This document shows positions 8,655 through 17,358 of a DNA stretch of 55,201 nucleotides, piece by piece. The DNA is from Methylobacterium amylolyticum (GTDB lineage Bacteria > Pseudomonadota > Alphaproteobacteria > Rhizobiales > Beijerinckiaceae): assembly GCF_030700245.1 (NCBI RefSeq), contig NZ_JAUYZI010000040.1:1-55201 (forward strand), in the 5' to 3' direction. A model generated the notes under the pieces. The model ran no database searches, was not told the DNA's origin, and saw only the letters and a list, made by a program, of their open reading frames with translations. The position numbers and the translations under genes are program-made. Positions within the stretch are counted from its first letter, which is position 1, and each line of letters begins with the position of its first letter.

Positions 8655-9866
8655 ATGGACGAGACGCTGGCCAAGAAGCTGCGCATCCTCGCGGATGCGG
8701 CCAAGTACGACGCCTCCTGCGCCTCCTCGGGGGCGCCCAAGCGCGCGGCGGGCAAGGACGGGCTCGGCTCGACCACCGGCGCGGGCATCTGTCACGCCTA
8801 CACGCCGGACGGCCGCTGCGTCTCGCTCCTCAAGATCCTGCTGACCAACTGGTGCCTGTTCGACTGCGCCTACTGCGTCAACCGCCGCTCCTCGAACGTG
8901 CGGCGGGCGAAGTTCACCGTCGAGGAGGTCGTGAACCTCACGGTCAACTTCTACAAGCGCAACTACATCGAGGGCCTGTTCCTCTCGTCGGGCATCATCA
9001 AGTCGCCGGACCACACGATGGAGCTGCTGACCCGGGTCGCGAAATCCCTGCGGCGCGACCACGGCTTCGCCGGCTACATCCATCTCAAGTCGATCCCCGA
9101 GGCCAGCCCGTGGCTGATCGAGGAGGCCGGGCTCTACGCCGACCGGCTGTCGATCAACGTCGAACTGCCCACCGAGGCCAGCCTGGAGCGGTTGGCGCCG
9201 GAGAAGGACGGGGCGGCGATCGAGGGGGCGATGGCGCAGATCGGCGAGCGGATCGTCCAGGCCAAGGCCGAGCGGCGGCGCTTCTCCCCGGCCGGGCACT
9301 CGACGCAGGTGATCGTCGGCGCCGACGACACCACCGACGCGGCGCTGATCGCCAAGAGCGCCCACCTCTACGGCCGCGTCGGGCTCAAGCGCGTGTACTA
9401 CTCCGCCTTCAGCCCGATCCCCGACGGCTCGGCGGTGCTGCCGCTGAAGGCGCCGCCGCTCCGGCGCGAGCACCGGCTGTACCAGGCGGACTGGCTGCTG
9501 CGGTACTACGCGTTCACCCCCGGCGAGGTCGCCGACGCCTCGGACGGCGGCATGCTGGCGCTCGACATCGATCCCAAGCTCGCCTGGGCGCTCAAGCACC
9601 GCGAGCGCTTCCCCGTGGACGTGAACCGGGCCGACCGGGAGTTGCTGCTGCGGGTGCCGGGCCTCGGCGCCCGCGCCGTCGACCGGATCGTCGCCGCGCG
9701 CCGCCACGCGACGCTGCGGCTCGACGACGTCGCCCGGCTGACCTCGGGCCTGAAGCGGGCGCGGCCGTTCCTCGTGACCCCGGACCACCGCCCGACCGGG
9801 CTCACCGACCGCCTCGACCTGCGCGAGAAGCTCGCCGAGCCGGCGCGGCAGTTGAGTCTGTTCTGA
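8655..9866 (+). CDS. Putative DNA modification/repair radical SAM protein
   Basis: A 403-residue radical SAM enzyme. The [4Fe-4S] motif is CLFDCAYC (Cys67, Cys71, Cys74). The family signature ICHAYTPDGRCVSLLKILLT precedes it, and LFLSSGIIKSPDHTME follows. A C-terminal helix-hairpin-helix (VNRADRELLLRVPGLGARAV, about 322-341) suggests DNA binding. This family is named for its steady co-occurrence with a DUF4130-type protein and UdgX, both of which are fused in the next gene. The exact reaction is not known. The ATG at 8655 gives full family length. The 238-bp gap to the next gene is mostly a palindrome. Confidence 0.88.
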   Translation: MDETLAKKLRILADAAKYDASCASSGAPKRAAGKDGLGSTTGAGICHAYTPDGRCVSLLKILLTNWCLFDCAYCVNRRSSNVRRAKFTVEEVVNLTVNFYKRNYIEGLFLSSGIIKSPDHTMELLTRVAKSLRRDHGFAGYIHLKSIPEASPWLIEEAGLYADRLSINVELPTEASLERLAPEKDGAAIEGAMAQIGERIVQAKAERRRFSPAGHSTQVIVGADDTTDAALIAKSAHLYGRVGLKRVYYSAFSPIPDGSAVLPLKAPPLRREHRLYQADWLLRYYAFTPGEVADASDGGMLALDIDPKLAWALKHRERFPVDVNRADRELLLRVPGLGARAVDRIVAARRHATLRLDDVARLTSGLKRARPFLVTPDHRPTGLTDRLDLREKLAEPARQLSLF

Positions 9867-9890
9867 TGGCGCTCGGCCACCGGCGCGTTT

Positions 9891-10056
9891 CCCTCCCCTC
9901 TCTGCGGGGGAGGGTGGCCCTCGCGTCAGCGAGGGCCGGGAGAGGGGCGGCGCGACGACGCAGGATGGGGCTCGCATCGCGATCTCTCCGGCCCCGTCGC
10001 TCCCCTCTCCCCCCCTGCTGCGCAGGGTACCCTCCCCCGCAGAGGGGGGAGGGAGG
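9891..10056. repeat. Palindromic repeat family C, copy 2
   Basis: The left arm runs from ccctcccctctctgcggggg to gggagaggggc. The right arm runs from cgctcccctctcccccc to agggggga. It sits between the radical SAM gene and its functional partner gene, separating what may otherwise be one transcript. Confidence 0.7.
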
Positions 10057-10104
10057 ACGCGGGCTCGCCGATGCGCGTGCGCGCCGAGCGGCGTGCGCCT
10101 CACC

Positions 10105-11562
10105 ATGAATGCGGCCCCCCTCGTCATATCCCGCACGGTCCATCTCCGCCCCGGCGCCGACCTCGACGGCTTCCGCGCCGCGGCCCGGGCTCTCGTCGCG
10201 GCCGGCGTCCCGCCCGAGGGGGTCGCGTTCTCGGTCGAGGCCGCGCCCGGCCTGTTCGGCGAGGCCGGCACCGGCTCCGGGGGGGCGCCGCTGTCGCTGC
10301 CCCGGGCGGTCGCGGCGCTGATCCCCGGCGTCGTCCCGCATCGCGATCCCGAGCGCTACGCCCTGCTCTACGCCCTGATCTGGCGCGTCACCCGCGGCGA
10401 GCGCCACCTGCTGGAGGTGATGAGCGATCCCCTCGTCCACCGCCTCCACCGCCTGTCCAAGGCGATCGGCCGCGACCTGCACAAGATGCACGCCTTCCTG
10501 CGCTTCCGCCGGGTGGCGGTGGAGGGCGAGGCGGAGGGCACCGAGCGCTACGTGGCGTGGTTCGAGCCCGACCATCACATCCTGGAGGCGGCCGCCCCGT
10601 TCTTCGTGCGCCGGTTCGCGTCGATGCGCTGGTCGATCCTGACGCCGGACGGCTCGGCGCACTGGGACGGGGCGGCGCTGACCTTCGGGCCGCCGGGCGC
10701 GCGCGCCGACCTGCCCGAGGGCGACGGCTTCGAGGCCGGCTGGCGGACCTACTACGAGACGACGTTCAACCCGGCCCGGGTCAACCCGGCGGCGATGCGC
10801 GCCGAGATGCCGAAGAAGTACTGGCGCAACCTGCCCGAGGCCGCCGCGATCCCCGCCCTGGTGCGGGGGGCCGCCGCGCGCAGCGACGCCATGATCGAGA
10901 GGGAGCCGACGATGCCGACACGCCGCGAACCCGCCAAGGCCGTGGCCGCGATGTCGGAGGCCGACCCGAAGTCCCTCGACGACCTCAACGCGATCATCCG
11001 GCGCACCGAGCCGCTGGTGCCCGGCGCCACGCAGGCGGTGCTCGGCGAGGGGCCGCTCGGCGCCACCCTCGCCTTCGTCGGCGAGCAGCCGGGCGACCAG
11101 GAGGACGTGCAGGGCCGCCCCTTCGTCGGGCCCGCGGGGCAGCTCCTCTCGCGGGCGCTGGCGGAGGCCGGGATCGACCGCGGGGCGAGCTACCTCACCA
11201 ACGCGGTCAAGCACTTCAAATTCACCCTGCGCGGCAAGCGCCGCATCCACGAGAAGCCCACCGCCGGCGAGGTCAGCCACTACCGCTGGTGGCTCGACCG
11301 CGAACTGGACTTCGTGGCGCCCAAGCTCGTCGTCGCGCTCGGCGCCACCGCCGTGCTGGCGCTCGCCGGCAAGTCGATCCCGATCACCCGGTCGCGGGGG
11401 CCGTTCCGGTTCGACCGGCTCGACGGCCGCGTCCAGGGCTTCATCACCGTCCACCCCTCCTACCTGCTGCGCCTGCCCGACGAGGCGAAGGCCGAGGCCT
11501 ACGCCGCCTTCGTCGACGACCTGCGGCGGGTGCAGGCGCTGGGCCGGGAGCTCTCGGCCTGA
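10105..11562 (+). CDS. DUF4130 - UdgX fusion, uracil-DNA-binding protein
   Basis: About 485 residues. The N-terminal half (about 1-265) is a DUF4130/TIGR03915-like domain (RYALLYALIWRVTRGERHLL, MHAFLRFRRV, WSILTPDGSAHWDG). The C-terminal half is UdgX, a family-4-like uracil-DNA glycosylase that cross-links to its target. Visible motifs are GEQPGDQED (326-334) with FVGPAGQLL, the extended loop KRRIHEKP with His382 (equivalent to the catalytic covalent His of mycobacterial UdgX), and HPSYLLR (His450). Cys ligands for an iron-sulfur cluster are less obvious than in canonical family 4. ATG at 10105 chosen; GTG at 10093 is possible. It pairs with the upstream radical SAM gene. Confidence 0.9.
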   Translation: MNAAPLVISRTVHLRPGADLDGFRAAARALVAAGVPPEGVAFSVEAAPGLFGEAGTGSGGAPLSLPRAVAALIPGVVPHRDPERYALLYALIWRVTRGERHLLEVMSDPLVHRLHRLSKAIGRDLHKMHAFLRFRRVAVEGEAEGTERYVAWFEPDHHILEAAAPFFVRRFASMRWSILTPDGSAHWDGAALTFGPPGARADLPEGDGFEAGWRTYYETTFNPARVNPAAMRAEMPKKYWRNLPEAAAIPALVRGAAARSDAMIEREPTMPTRREPAKAVAAMSEADPKSLDDLNAIIRRTEPLVPGATQAVLGEGPLGATLAFVGEQPGDQEDVQGRPFVGPAGQLLSRALAEAGIDRGASYLTNAVKHFKFTLRGKRRIHEKPTAGEVSHYRWWLDRELDFVAPKLVVALGATAVLALAGKSIPITRSRGPFRFDRLDGRVQGFITVHPSYLLRLPDEAKAEAYAAFVDDLRRVQALGRELSA

Positions 11563-11639
11563 CGCGGGCGGCGCGACGCCCAGCCCGCCCGCGTCGCCGC
11601 CCGGCTGGCGGCGTAGGCATATCATGCTAACGGGGTGGC

Positions 11640-14432
11640 ATGTTCGATCCCGCCACCGCCCTCGACAGGATCCTCGACAGCCTCGACAAGGACGCGCGCG
11701 AGCCGACCAAGCTGCGCGCCGCCCTCGTGCCCGCCCTGCGGCAGGTGATCGAGGACGGGCACCGGGCGGCGGAGGCGCAGCTCCTCAAGCACCGCGACGG
11801 CCTGCGCTGCGCCCAGAACATCTCGCGGCTGACCGACGCGGTGGTGCGGGCGATCCACGACGCGGTGGTCTGGCGCCTCTACCCGAACGACAACCCGACG
11901 ACCGGCGAGCAACTCGCGGTGGTGGCCACCGGCGGCTACGGCCGGGGCACGATGGCGCCGGGCTCGGACATCGACCTGCTGTTCCTGCTGCCCTACAAGC
12001 AGACCGCGTGGTCGGAGAGCGTCGTCGAGGCGATGCTCTACGTGCTCTGGGACCTCAAGCTGAAGGTCGGCCACGCCACGCGCTCCGTGGAGGAGTGCCT
12101 GCGCGAGGCCCGCGCCGACATGACGATCCGGACCGCGCTGCTCGAAGCCCGGTTCCTGTTCGGCTCGCGCACCCTGTTCGAGGAGCTGGTCACGCGCTTC
12201 GACGGCGAGCTGGTGGTCGGCTCCTCCGCCGAGTTCGTGGAGGCCAAGCTGCGCGAGCGCGACACCCGCATCGCGAAGGTCGGCACCTCGCGCTACCTCG
12301 TCGAGCCCAACGTCAAGGACGGCAAGGGCGGCCTGCGCGACCTCAACACCCTGTTCTGGATCGCCAAGTACACCTACCGGGTGCGCGACCAGATGGAACT
12401 CATCGGTGCCGGCCTGTTCACGGCCGAGGAGTACCGGCTGTTCGAGCGCTGCGAGGAGTTCCTGTGGCGGGTGCGCTGCCACATGCACTTCGCCACGAAG
12501 CGCGCGGAGGAGCGCCTGTCCTTCGGGCTCCAGCCGCGGATCGCCGAGCGCTTCGGCTACGAGGCCCGCGCCGGCCTGTCCGGCGTCGAGCGCTTCATGA
12601 AGGCGTATTTCCGGGTCGCCAAGGATGTCGGCGACCTCACCGCCATCGTCAGCGCCGAGCTGGAGGCCCGCCACGCCAAGCGCACGCCGGTGCTCGACCG
12701 CTGGATCGGCCGGTTCCGGGATCGGTTCCGCGCCACCGCCATCGAGGCGGAGGATTTCTGGATCGACCACGGCCGGGTGAACCTGCGGGCCGAGGACGCC
12801 TTCGAGCGTGACCCGGTCAACCTGCTGCGCCTGTTCTGGCTGGCCGACCGGCACAACCTCGCGATCCACCCGGACGCCAAGCGGCTCGCCAGCCGCTCCC
12901 TGCGCCTCGTCAACCCGTCGTTGCGGGGCGACCCGGAGGCCAACCGGCTGTTCATCGAGATCCTGACCTCGCGCAACGCCCCCGAGGAGGCCCTGCGCGA
13001 CATGAACGAGGCCGGCGTGCTCGGCCGCTTCGTCCCGGATTTCGGGCGCGTCGTGGCGATGATGCAGTTCAACATGTACCACCACTACACGGTGGACGAG
13101 CACCTGCTGCGCACGGTCGGCATCCTGGCCGCCATCGAGGCCGGGCGCTTCGACGACGGCTACCCGCTGGTCTCCCGGCTGATCCAGACGATCCACAACC
13201 GCACCGCCCTCTACGTGGCGATCCTGCTGCACGACATCGCCAAGGGCCGGCCCGAGGACCACTCCACCGCCGGCGCCGCCATCGCCCGCAAGCTCGGCCC
13301 GCGCTTCGGCCTGAGCCAGGCCGAGACCGAGACGGTGGCGTGGCTCGTCGAGCACCACCTGCTGATGTCGATGACCGCCCAGAGCCGCGACCTCTCGGAC
13401 GCCAAGACGATCGAGCGCTTCGCCGCCACCGTCCAGAGCCTGGAGCGGCTGAAGCTCCTGACCATCCTCACGGTCGCCGACATCTCGGCGGTCGGCCCCG
13501 GCGTCTGGACCGCGTGGAAGGGCACCCTGATCCGCACCCTCTACGACGAGACCGAGGTGCACCTGTCCGGCGGCCACAGCGAGATCGCCCGCACCGACCG
13601 GGTCCGCCTGATCCAGATGAGCCTGCGCGAGCAACTGCCCGACTGGCCGGCCGAGGCGTTCGATGCCTACGCCGCCCGCCACAACCAGGCCTACTGGCTG
13701 AAGGTGGACCGCGCCCGCCACGTCAAGAACGCGATCTTCCTGCGCACCGTCCACGAGGAGGGCCGCGCCGCGGCGACCGACGTGGCCCTCGACCCCGTGC
13801 GCGGGGTGACCGAGATCACCGTCTACTCCCCCGACCACCCGCGGCTGCTCGCGATCGTCACCGGCGCCTGCGCGGCGGCCGGCGCCAACATCGTCGACGC
13901 GCAGATCTTCACCACCACCGACGGCTTCGCCCTCGACTCGATCTTCATCTCCCGCGCCTTCGAGCGCGACGAGGACGAGACCCGCCGCGCCCGCCGCATC
14001 ACCGCGGCGATCGAGCGGGCGCTGAAGGGCGAGATCCGCATCGCCGACCTCGTGGCCGACAAGCACCCGCAGCCGAGCGCCCGGGCCAAAACCTTCCTCG
14101 TGCCCCCCGATGTCGCCATCGACAACGCCCTGTCGAGCCGCGAGACCGTGGTCGAGGTCACCGGCCTCGACCGGCCGGGCCTGCTCTACGAGCTGACCAC
14201 CGCCTTCGGCCGGCTGTCGCTCAACATCACCTCCGCGCACGTGGCGACCTTCGGCGAGCGGGCGGTGGACGTGTTCTACGTCACCGACCTCACCGGCACC
14301 CGGGTGACCCAGCCCGACCGGCAGGCGGCGATCCGCACCGCGGTGATGGAGGTGTTCGCGGGCGACGTCGCCGCCCTCAAGGCCGAGGGGCTCGAAGCCC
14401 TGGTCGCCGCGCCGCCGCCGCGGGAGGCGTGA
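11640..14432 (+). CDS. glnD: [Protein-PII] uridylyltransferase / uridylyl-removing enzyme
   Basis: A 930-residue GlnD that adds and removes UMP on PII proteins in response to glutamine, controlling nitrogen assimilation. The nucleotidyltransferase domain shows GGYGRG (from about 98) and SDID (about 110-113). The GlnD linker has VEPNVKDGKGGLRDL. The HD domain has HDIAKG (about 531) and EHHLL. Two C-terminal ACT domains start near 726 (ITVYSPDHPRLLAI) and 838 (VEVTGLDRPGLLYEL) and bind glutamine. Length and domain order are typical. ATG start. grpE follows after 134 bp on the same strand. Confidence 0.97.
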   Translation: MFDPATALDRILDSLDKDAREPTKLRAALVPALRQVIEDGHRAAEAQLLKHRDGLRCAQNISRLTDAVVRAIHDAVVWRLYPNDNPTTGEQLAVVATGGYGRGTMAPGSDIDLLFLLPYKQTAWSESVVEAMLYVLWDLKLKVGHATRSVEECLREARADMTIRTALLEARFLFGSRTLFEELVTRFDGELVVGSSAEFVEAKLRERDTRIAKVGTSRYLVEPNVKDGKGGLRDLNTLFWIAKYTYRVRDQMELIGAGLFTAEEYRLFERCEEFLWRVRCHMHFATKRAEERLSFGLQPRIAERFGYEARAGLSGVERFMKAYFRVAKDVGDLTAIVSAELEARHAKRTPVLDRWIGRFRDRFRATAIEAEDFWIDHGRVNLRAEDAFERDPVNLLRLFWLADRHNLAIHPDAKRLASRSLRLVNPSLRGDPEANRLFIEILTSRNAPEEALRDMNEAGVLGRFVPDFGRVVAMMQFNMYHHYTVDEHLLRTVGILAAIEAGRFDDGYPLVSRLIQTIHNRTALYVAILLHDIAKGRPEDHSTAGAAIARKLGPRFGLSQAETETVAWLVEHHLLMSMTAQSRDLSDAKTIERFAATVQSLERLKLLTILTVADISAVGPGVWTAWKGTLIRTLYDETEVHLSGGHSEIARTDRVRLIQMSLREQLPDWPAEAFDAYAARHNQAYWLKVDRARHVKNAIFLRTVHEEGRAAATDVALDPVRGVTEITVYSPDHPRLLAIVTGACAAAGANIVDAQIFTTTDGFALDSIFISRAFERDEDETRRARRITAAIERALKGEIRIADLVADKHPQPSARAKTFLVPPDVAIDNALSSRETVVEVTGLDRPGLLYELTTAFGRLSLNITSAHVATFGERAVDVFYVTDLTGTRVTQPDRQAAIRTAVMEVFAGDVAALKAEGLEALVAAPPPREA

Positions 14433-14566
14433 GCCGACGCCCGAGCGTGGCCGCTCGACCGAGCGCCGCCGCGCGCCCGAGCGTGGCCGGTCGGGTTGAT
14501 TTCGCCGCCCCCCCGCCTGATATCAGCGCCGATCCCCCTCCCCGCCGGTGATGCACTGAAGACGCG

Positions 14567-15148
14567 ATGACGAACGACGAGACCCCGCAGGACGCGCAGG
14601 CCCGGGCCGAGGGCGCCGAGGCCCCGACCGTCGATCCCGTGGCCGAGGCCCTGGCCCTGCTCACCGCCGAGCGCGACGAGCTGAAGGACCGGACGCTGCG
14701 CACGCTCGCCGAGATGGAGAACCTGCGCCGCCGCACCGAGCGCGAGGCCGCCGACGCGCGGACCTACGCGGTCACGAACTTCGCCCGCGACGTGCTCACG
14801 GTGGCCGACAACATCCGCCGCGCCCTCGACAGCGTGCCGGCCGAGCGGCGCGCGGCCGCCGACGGAGACCTCAAGGGTCTGATCGACGGCATCGAGCTGA
14901 CCGAGCGCGACCTCGCCAAGACGCTGGAGCGCCACGGCGTGAAGGCGGTCGAGCCGCAGGGCCAGCGCTTCGACCCGAACCGGCACCAGGCGATGTTCGA
15001 GGTGCCGGACGCCGAGGTGCCGGCCGGCACGGTCGTGCAGGTGATGCAGACCGGCTACGTGATCGGCGAGCGCGTGCTGCGCCCGGCGCTGGTCGGCGTC
15101 GCCAAGGGCGGCCCGAAGCCGGCCGCCAAGCCCGCCGACGCGGCCTGA
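14567..15148 (+). CDS. grpE: Nucleotide exchange factor GrpE
   Basis: A 193-residue GrpE, the ADP/ATP exchange factor for DnaK. The N-terminal tail is acidic and disordered, then comes a long helix (RTLAEMENLRRRTEREAADA) for dimerisation. The C-terminal beta domain carries the family signature FDPNRHQAMFEV plus VMQTGYVIGERVLRPALVGV. The ATG at 14567 gives standard length. No hrcA, dnaK or dnaJ lies within the window. The upstream gap contains a short direct repeat (cccgagcgtggcc, twice). Confidence 0.96.
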   Translation: MTNDETPQDAQARAEGAEAPTVDPVAEALALLTAERDELKDRTLRTLAEMENLRRRTEREAADARTYAVTNFARDVLTVADNIRRALDSVPAERRAAADGDLKGLIDGIELTERDLAKTLERHGVKAVEPQGQRFDPNRHQAMFEVPDAEVPAGTVVQVMQTGYVIGERVLRPALVGVAKGGPKPAAKPADAA

Positions 15149-15180
15149 GGCGACCGTCTCGCTCCCCCGTGCCGCCCTGC

Positions 15181-15555
15181 CTACTGGCAGGGCATCGAGG
15201 CCGCGAAATCCGAGATGAACCGGGCCATGTCCCGGGTGCGCTGCCCGGCGTAGGGATCGCGCGAGACCGCCGCCGCCTCGACCTGGAGTCGGCGGTTGCA
15301 GGCGCAGGTCGCCAGGACGCCCGCGGCCGGGTCCGGCGAGCAGGCGTCGTGCCGGGCGCAGGCGAGGTCCAGCGCGTCGATCGGCGGGTAGCCGGGTCCG
15401 CGGCTGCCGGGGCCGCAATAGTTGCCGTAGATCAGGAGCGCGCCGCGGCCGTTGCCGCTGGACGGCACCAGTTCCTGGGCGCCGGCCGGGGCTGCCGCGA
15501 CGCCGAGCCCGCAGGCGAGGAGCAGCTTGAGGGCGTTGAGGCTGGGTGCAGTCAC
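15181..15555 (-). CDS. Secreted phospholipase A2-like protein
   Basis: A 124-residue protein with an N-terminal signal peptide (LKLLLACGLGVAAAPAGAQ, cleavage near 27). The mature part has YGNYCG (43-48), a Gly-rich stretch, Asp60, and LDLACARHDAC (62-72). That matches the calcium loop and CxxHDxC active site of phospholipase A2, with His69-Asp70 as the catalytic pair. Several further Cys residues (84, 86, 123) could form disulfides. It is convergent with grpE. Lipase activity is inferred from the motif; an inactive PLA2-like fold is possible. Confidence 0.65.
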   Translation of the reverse strand: MTAPSLNALKLLLACGLGVAAAPAGAQELVPSSGNGRGALLIYGNYCGPGSRGPGYPPIDALDLACARHDACSPDPAAGVLATCACNRRLQVEAAAVSRDPYAGQRTRDMARFISDFAASMPCQ

Positions 15556-15994
15556 GGCCGATCCCGAAGCGAGGCGTCGCCTACGACCGCGCGACCGGTC
15601 CGGGTCCAGTATCTCCGCCGGCTAACCTTCATCGCCGGCGTCGAGACCGCGACCGTTCGGCTCTGCGCGGACCGAAGTCGAGGCATAGCGCCCGATTCCG
15701 GTGTTATCGTCAAGCGCGCGACGGCCGCGTGCACTGCGTATTCGATCGCACAGCTAGCCCAGGGCCGTGCCGGGTGCGTGCATGCCACATCCGGAGACTG
15801 TTGAAGACCTGTTGATCAGTGAGGCGGCGAGGTCCGGGATAGACATCGGCCGCACCTCGTCGCCGCCCGGCATCGCGGTCATCTTGAGACCGGCGCGCAG
15901 TGTCTTGATCTGCCACGGTCTGGTCTCGACGATGGTCTTGGCGCCCGACGTCCCGTCGGTCCTGTCATTCCGATCGGTCGTCGGGCGTCGACGC
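15556..15994. other. 439-bp intergenic region, nothing recognised
   Basis: Upstream of the PLA2-like gene and downstream of the barrel gene. Only short open frames without family features are present, and I see no palindromic repeat or tRNA-like structure. It is somewhat less GC-rich than its neighbours and should hold the promoter of the PLA2-like gene. Confidence 0.4.
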
Positions 15995-16732
15995 TCAGAA
16001 CCGGTAATTGAGGCCCGCCCGCACCACGGCGAAACCGTCGTCGCGTCGCCCGGTGCCGTAATAGGCCGGCACGGCGGCGTCGTAGTACGTGGCGCCGGCG
16101 GTGCCGCGCCCGAGCTTGAGGTAGAGTGCTTCGACCTTGGCCGAGAGCTTCTCGGTGAAGGCGTACTCGACGCCGCCGCCGAGCGCGTAGCCCGTCCGGG
16201 TCGTGTTGGGCAGCGTGTAGGGATAGGCGGCCGCGTAGGAGGAGCGCGCCCCGCCGCCGTAGGCGAAACCGCCGGTGCCGTAGATCAGGACCCGGTCGAA
16301 GGCGTAGCCGACCCGGCCGCGCAGGGTGCCGAAATAGTCGAGGCTCGGCCGCACGCTGTAGTACGGCGTCGCACCGAGATAGGCCGCGTCGGCCTTGGCG
16401 AAAGCGGTGGCCTGGATGTCGGCCTCGACGCCGACGACGAAGCCCGAGCCGGGTGTGAATTGGTAGTTGTAGCCGATCTGCCCGCCGCCGGCGAAGCCGC
16501 CCGAGCGGCCGCCGCCCGTGACCGTGCCGTAGCTCGGATCGGTGAAGCTGCCGCCCGCCGTGCCGAACGCGTAGCCGGCGTTCACGCCGGCGTAGAAGCC
16601 GGTCCAGGTGAAGGCCGGCAGCGGCGTGAAGGCCGGTGGCGCCGCGCGGACCGGGAGGTCGGCGGCCTCGGCGGCGAGCGCGCAGGAGAATGCGGCGGCG
16701 CCGACGAGGGCGGCCGGGAGGAACTGGGTCAT
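15995..16732 (-). CDS. Outer membrane beta-barrel protein (Omp25/Omp31 type)
   Basis: A 245-residue outer-membrane protein. It has a clear signal peptide (MTQFLPAALVGAAAFSCALA, cleavage after AEA), then a Pro/Ala spacer and the family opening WTGFYAGVNAGYAFG. Alternating-hydrophobic strands follow (GGGQIGYNYQF, LRGRVGYAFDRVLIYGTGGF). The C-terminus is VRAGLNYRF with the terminal Phe needed for BAM assembly. This matches rhizobial/brucella Omp25/31-like 8-strand barrels, which are structural surface proteins. The length is normal. Confidence 0.9.
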   Translation of the reverse strand: MTQFLPAALVGAAAFSCALAAEAADLPVRAAPPAFTPLPAFTWTGFYAGVNAGYAFGTAGGSFTDPSYGTVTGGGRSGGFAGGGQIGYNYQFTPGSGFVVGVEADIQATAFAKADAAYLGATPYYSVRPSLDYFGTLRGRVGYAFDRVLIYGTGGFAYGGGARSSYAAAYPYTLPNTTRTGYALGGGVEYAFTEKLSAKVEALYLKLGRGTAGATYYDAAVPAYYGTGRRDDGFAVVRAGLNYRF

Positions 16733-16772
16733 GTCTGTCTCTGGGGGTTGAGGGAGCCGCCGGGGCGGCGGA

Positions 16773-16904
16773 TCAGAGGGCGATGAGGAGCAGGCCGACC
16801 ACCGTCACCGCCAGGATGAGGCACAGGGCGAGGTCGAGGATCGGCGCCCCGCCGCAGGCGGGATCGCGCGGCCGGTCGGGCCGCGGTGCGGACAGGGCGA
16901 TCAC
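16773..16904 (-). CDS. Possible 43-aa membrane protein
   Basis: A GTG-started frame. Its start overlaps the stop of the ORF upstream (GTGA arrangement), which suggests translational coupling. The C-terminal half is one hydrophobic helix (LDLALCLILAVTVVGLLLIAL) directly before the stop; the N-terminal half is Pro/Arg-rich with one Cys. It lies 40 bp upstream of the barrel-protein gene on the same strand. I know no family for it, so chance remains possible in DNA this GC-rich. Confidence 0.35.
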   Translation of the reverse strand: MIALSAPRPDRPRDPACGGAPILDLALCLILAVTVVGLLLIAL

Positions 16905-17104
16905 GGCCGCGCGCCCTCCGACGCGTCGAGGGCCGCCACCCGGACCAGGGGTCGGATCCGGGCGGCGGCCGCCGCCGCACCGCCGGGGGCGGGCGCGACG
17001 GCCTGCTGCGCGTCCGGGGCGCGGGCACGGTGGACCGTATCCGTGATCGCGACCCCGAACGCGGGCAGAGCGAGGGCGGCGAGCGCGCAGGCGAGGCGCC
17101 TCAT
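16901..17104 (-). CDS. Possible small exported protein, unknown
   Basis: From the ATG at 17104 this is a 67-residue protein with a signal-like start (MRRLACALAALALPAFGVA). An Ala/Pro-rich linker and a RIRPLVRVAALDASEG tail follow. A longer version from ATG 17203 (100 residues, with AAGG-like sequence upstream) is equally possible. Its stop overlaps the GTG of the 43-aa frame. No family recognised; this may be a spurious frame. Confidence 0.3.
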   Translation of the reverse strand: MRRLACALAALALPAFGVAITDTVHRARAPDAQQAVAPAPGGAAAAAARIRPLVRVAALDASEGARP

Positions 17105-17227
17105 CCGCGGCAGCATTCCACCCTGGCTCGCGCGGGGAGCGCCGGCTACGCCCAGGACGATCGGCGGCAGCGCGGAGGGAACGAGGAGGTGGGGCGCATC
17201 CATCGTGAGAGCCTTCAGGGGATGATC

Positions 17228-17335
17228 TGTGGGAAATTTGACCACGCAGCCAAGCTACGTGTGCAAAAATCCCACGTCAATCGGGAATCCGTCCGCGTTG
17301 GTGTGCTGTCGCACGTCGTGGGATTGTCTCCCACG
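17228..17335. promoter_or_regulatory. Cluster of four GTGGGA/TCCCAC sites upstream of DUF6502 gene
   Basis: GTGGGA occurs at 17229-17234 and 17318-17323, and its complement TCCCAC at 17270-17275 and 17329-17334. The last two form cgtggga-5-tcccacg (17317-17335), a perfect 7-bp-arm inverted repeat that lies 24 bp before the DUF6502 start. The first two form a looser pair (tgtgggaaatttg against caaaaatcccacg). The stretch is AT-richer than its surroundings. It looks like a regulator-binding region, possibly for the DUF6502 protein itself. Confidence 0.45.
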
Positions 17336-17358
17336 CTCTACCGGGGCATGGATCCGGG

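Noticed and set aside
11622..14240. Long minus-strand open frame opposite glnD (872 codons)
   Set aside because: A shadow of glnD; no recognisable motif and a biased Gly/Val/Asp composition.
14440..14490. Direct repeat cccgagcgtggcc between glnD and grpE
   Set aside because: Two short copies in GC-rich DNA; could be chance, and no promoter or operator logic is visible.
15767..16786. Plus-strand frame of 339 codons over the barrel gene
   Set aside because: The minus strand encodes a convincing signal peptide and Omp25/31-type barrel ending in Phe; the plus frame is its shadow.
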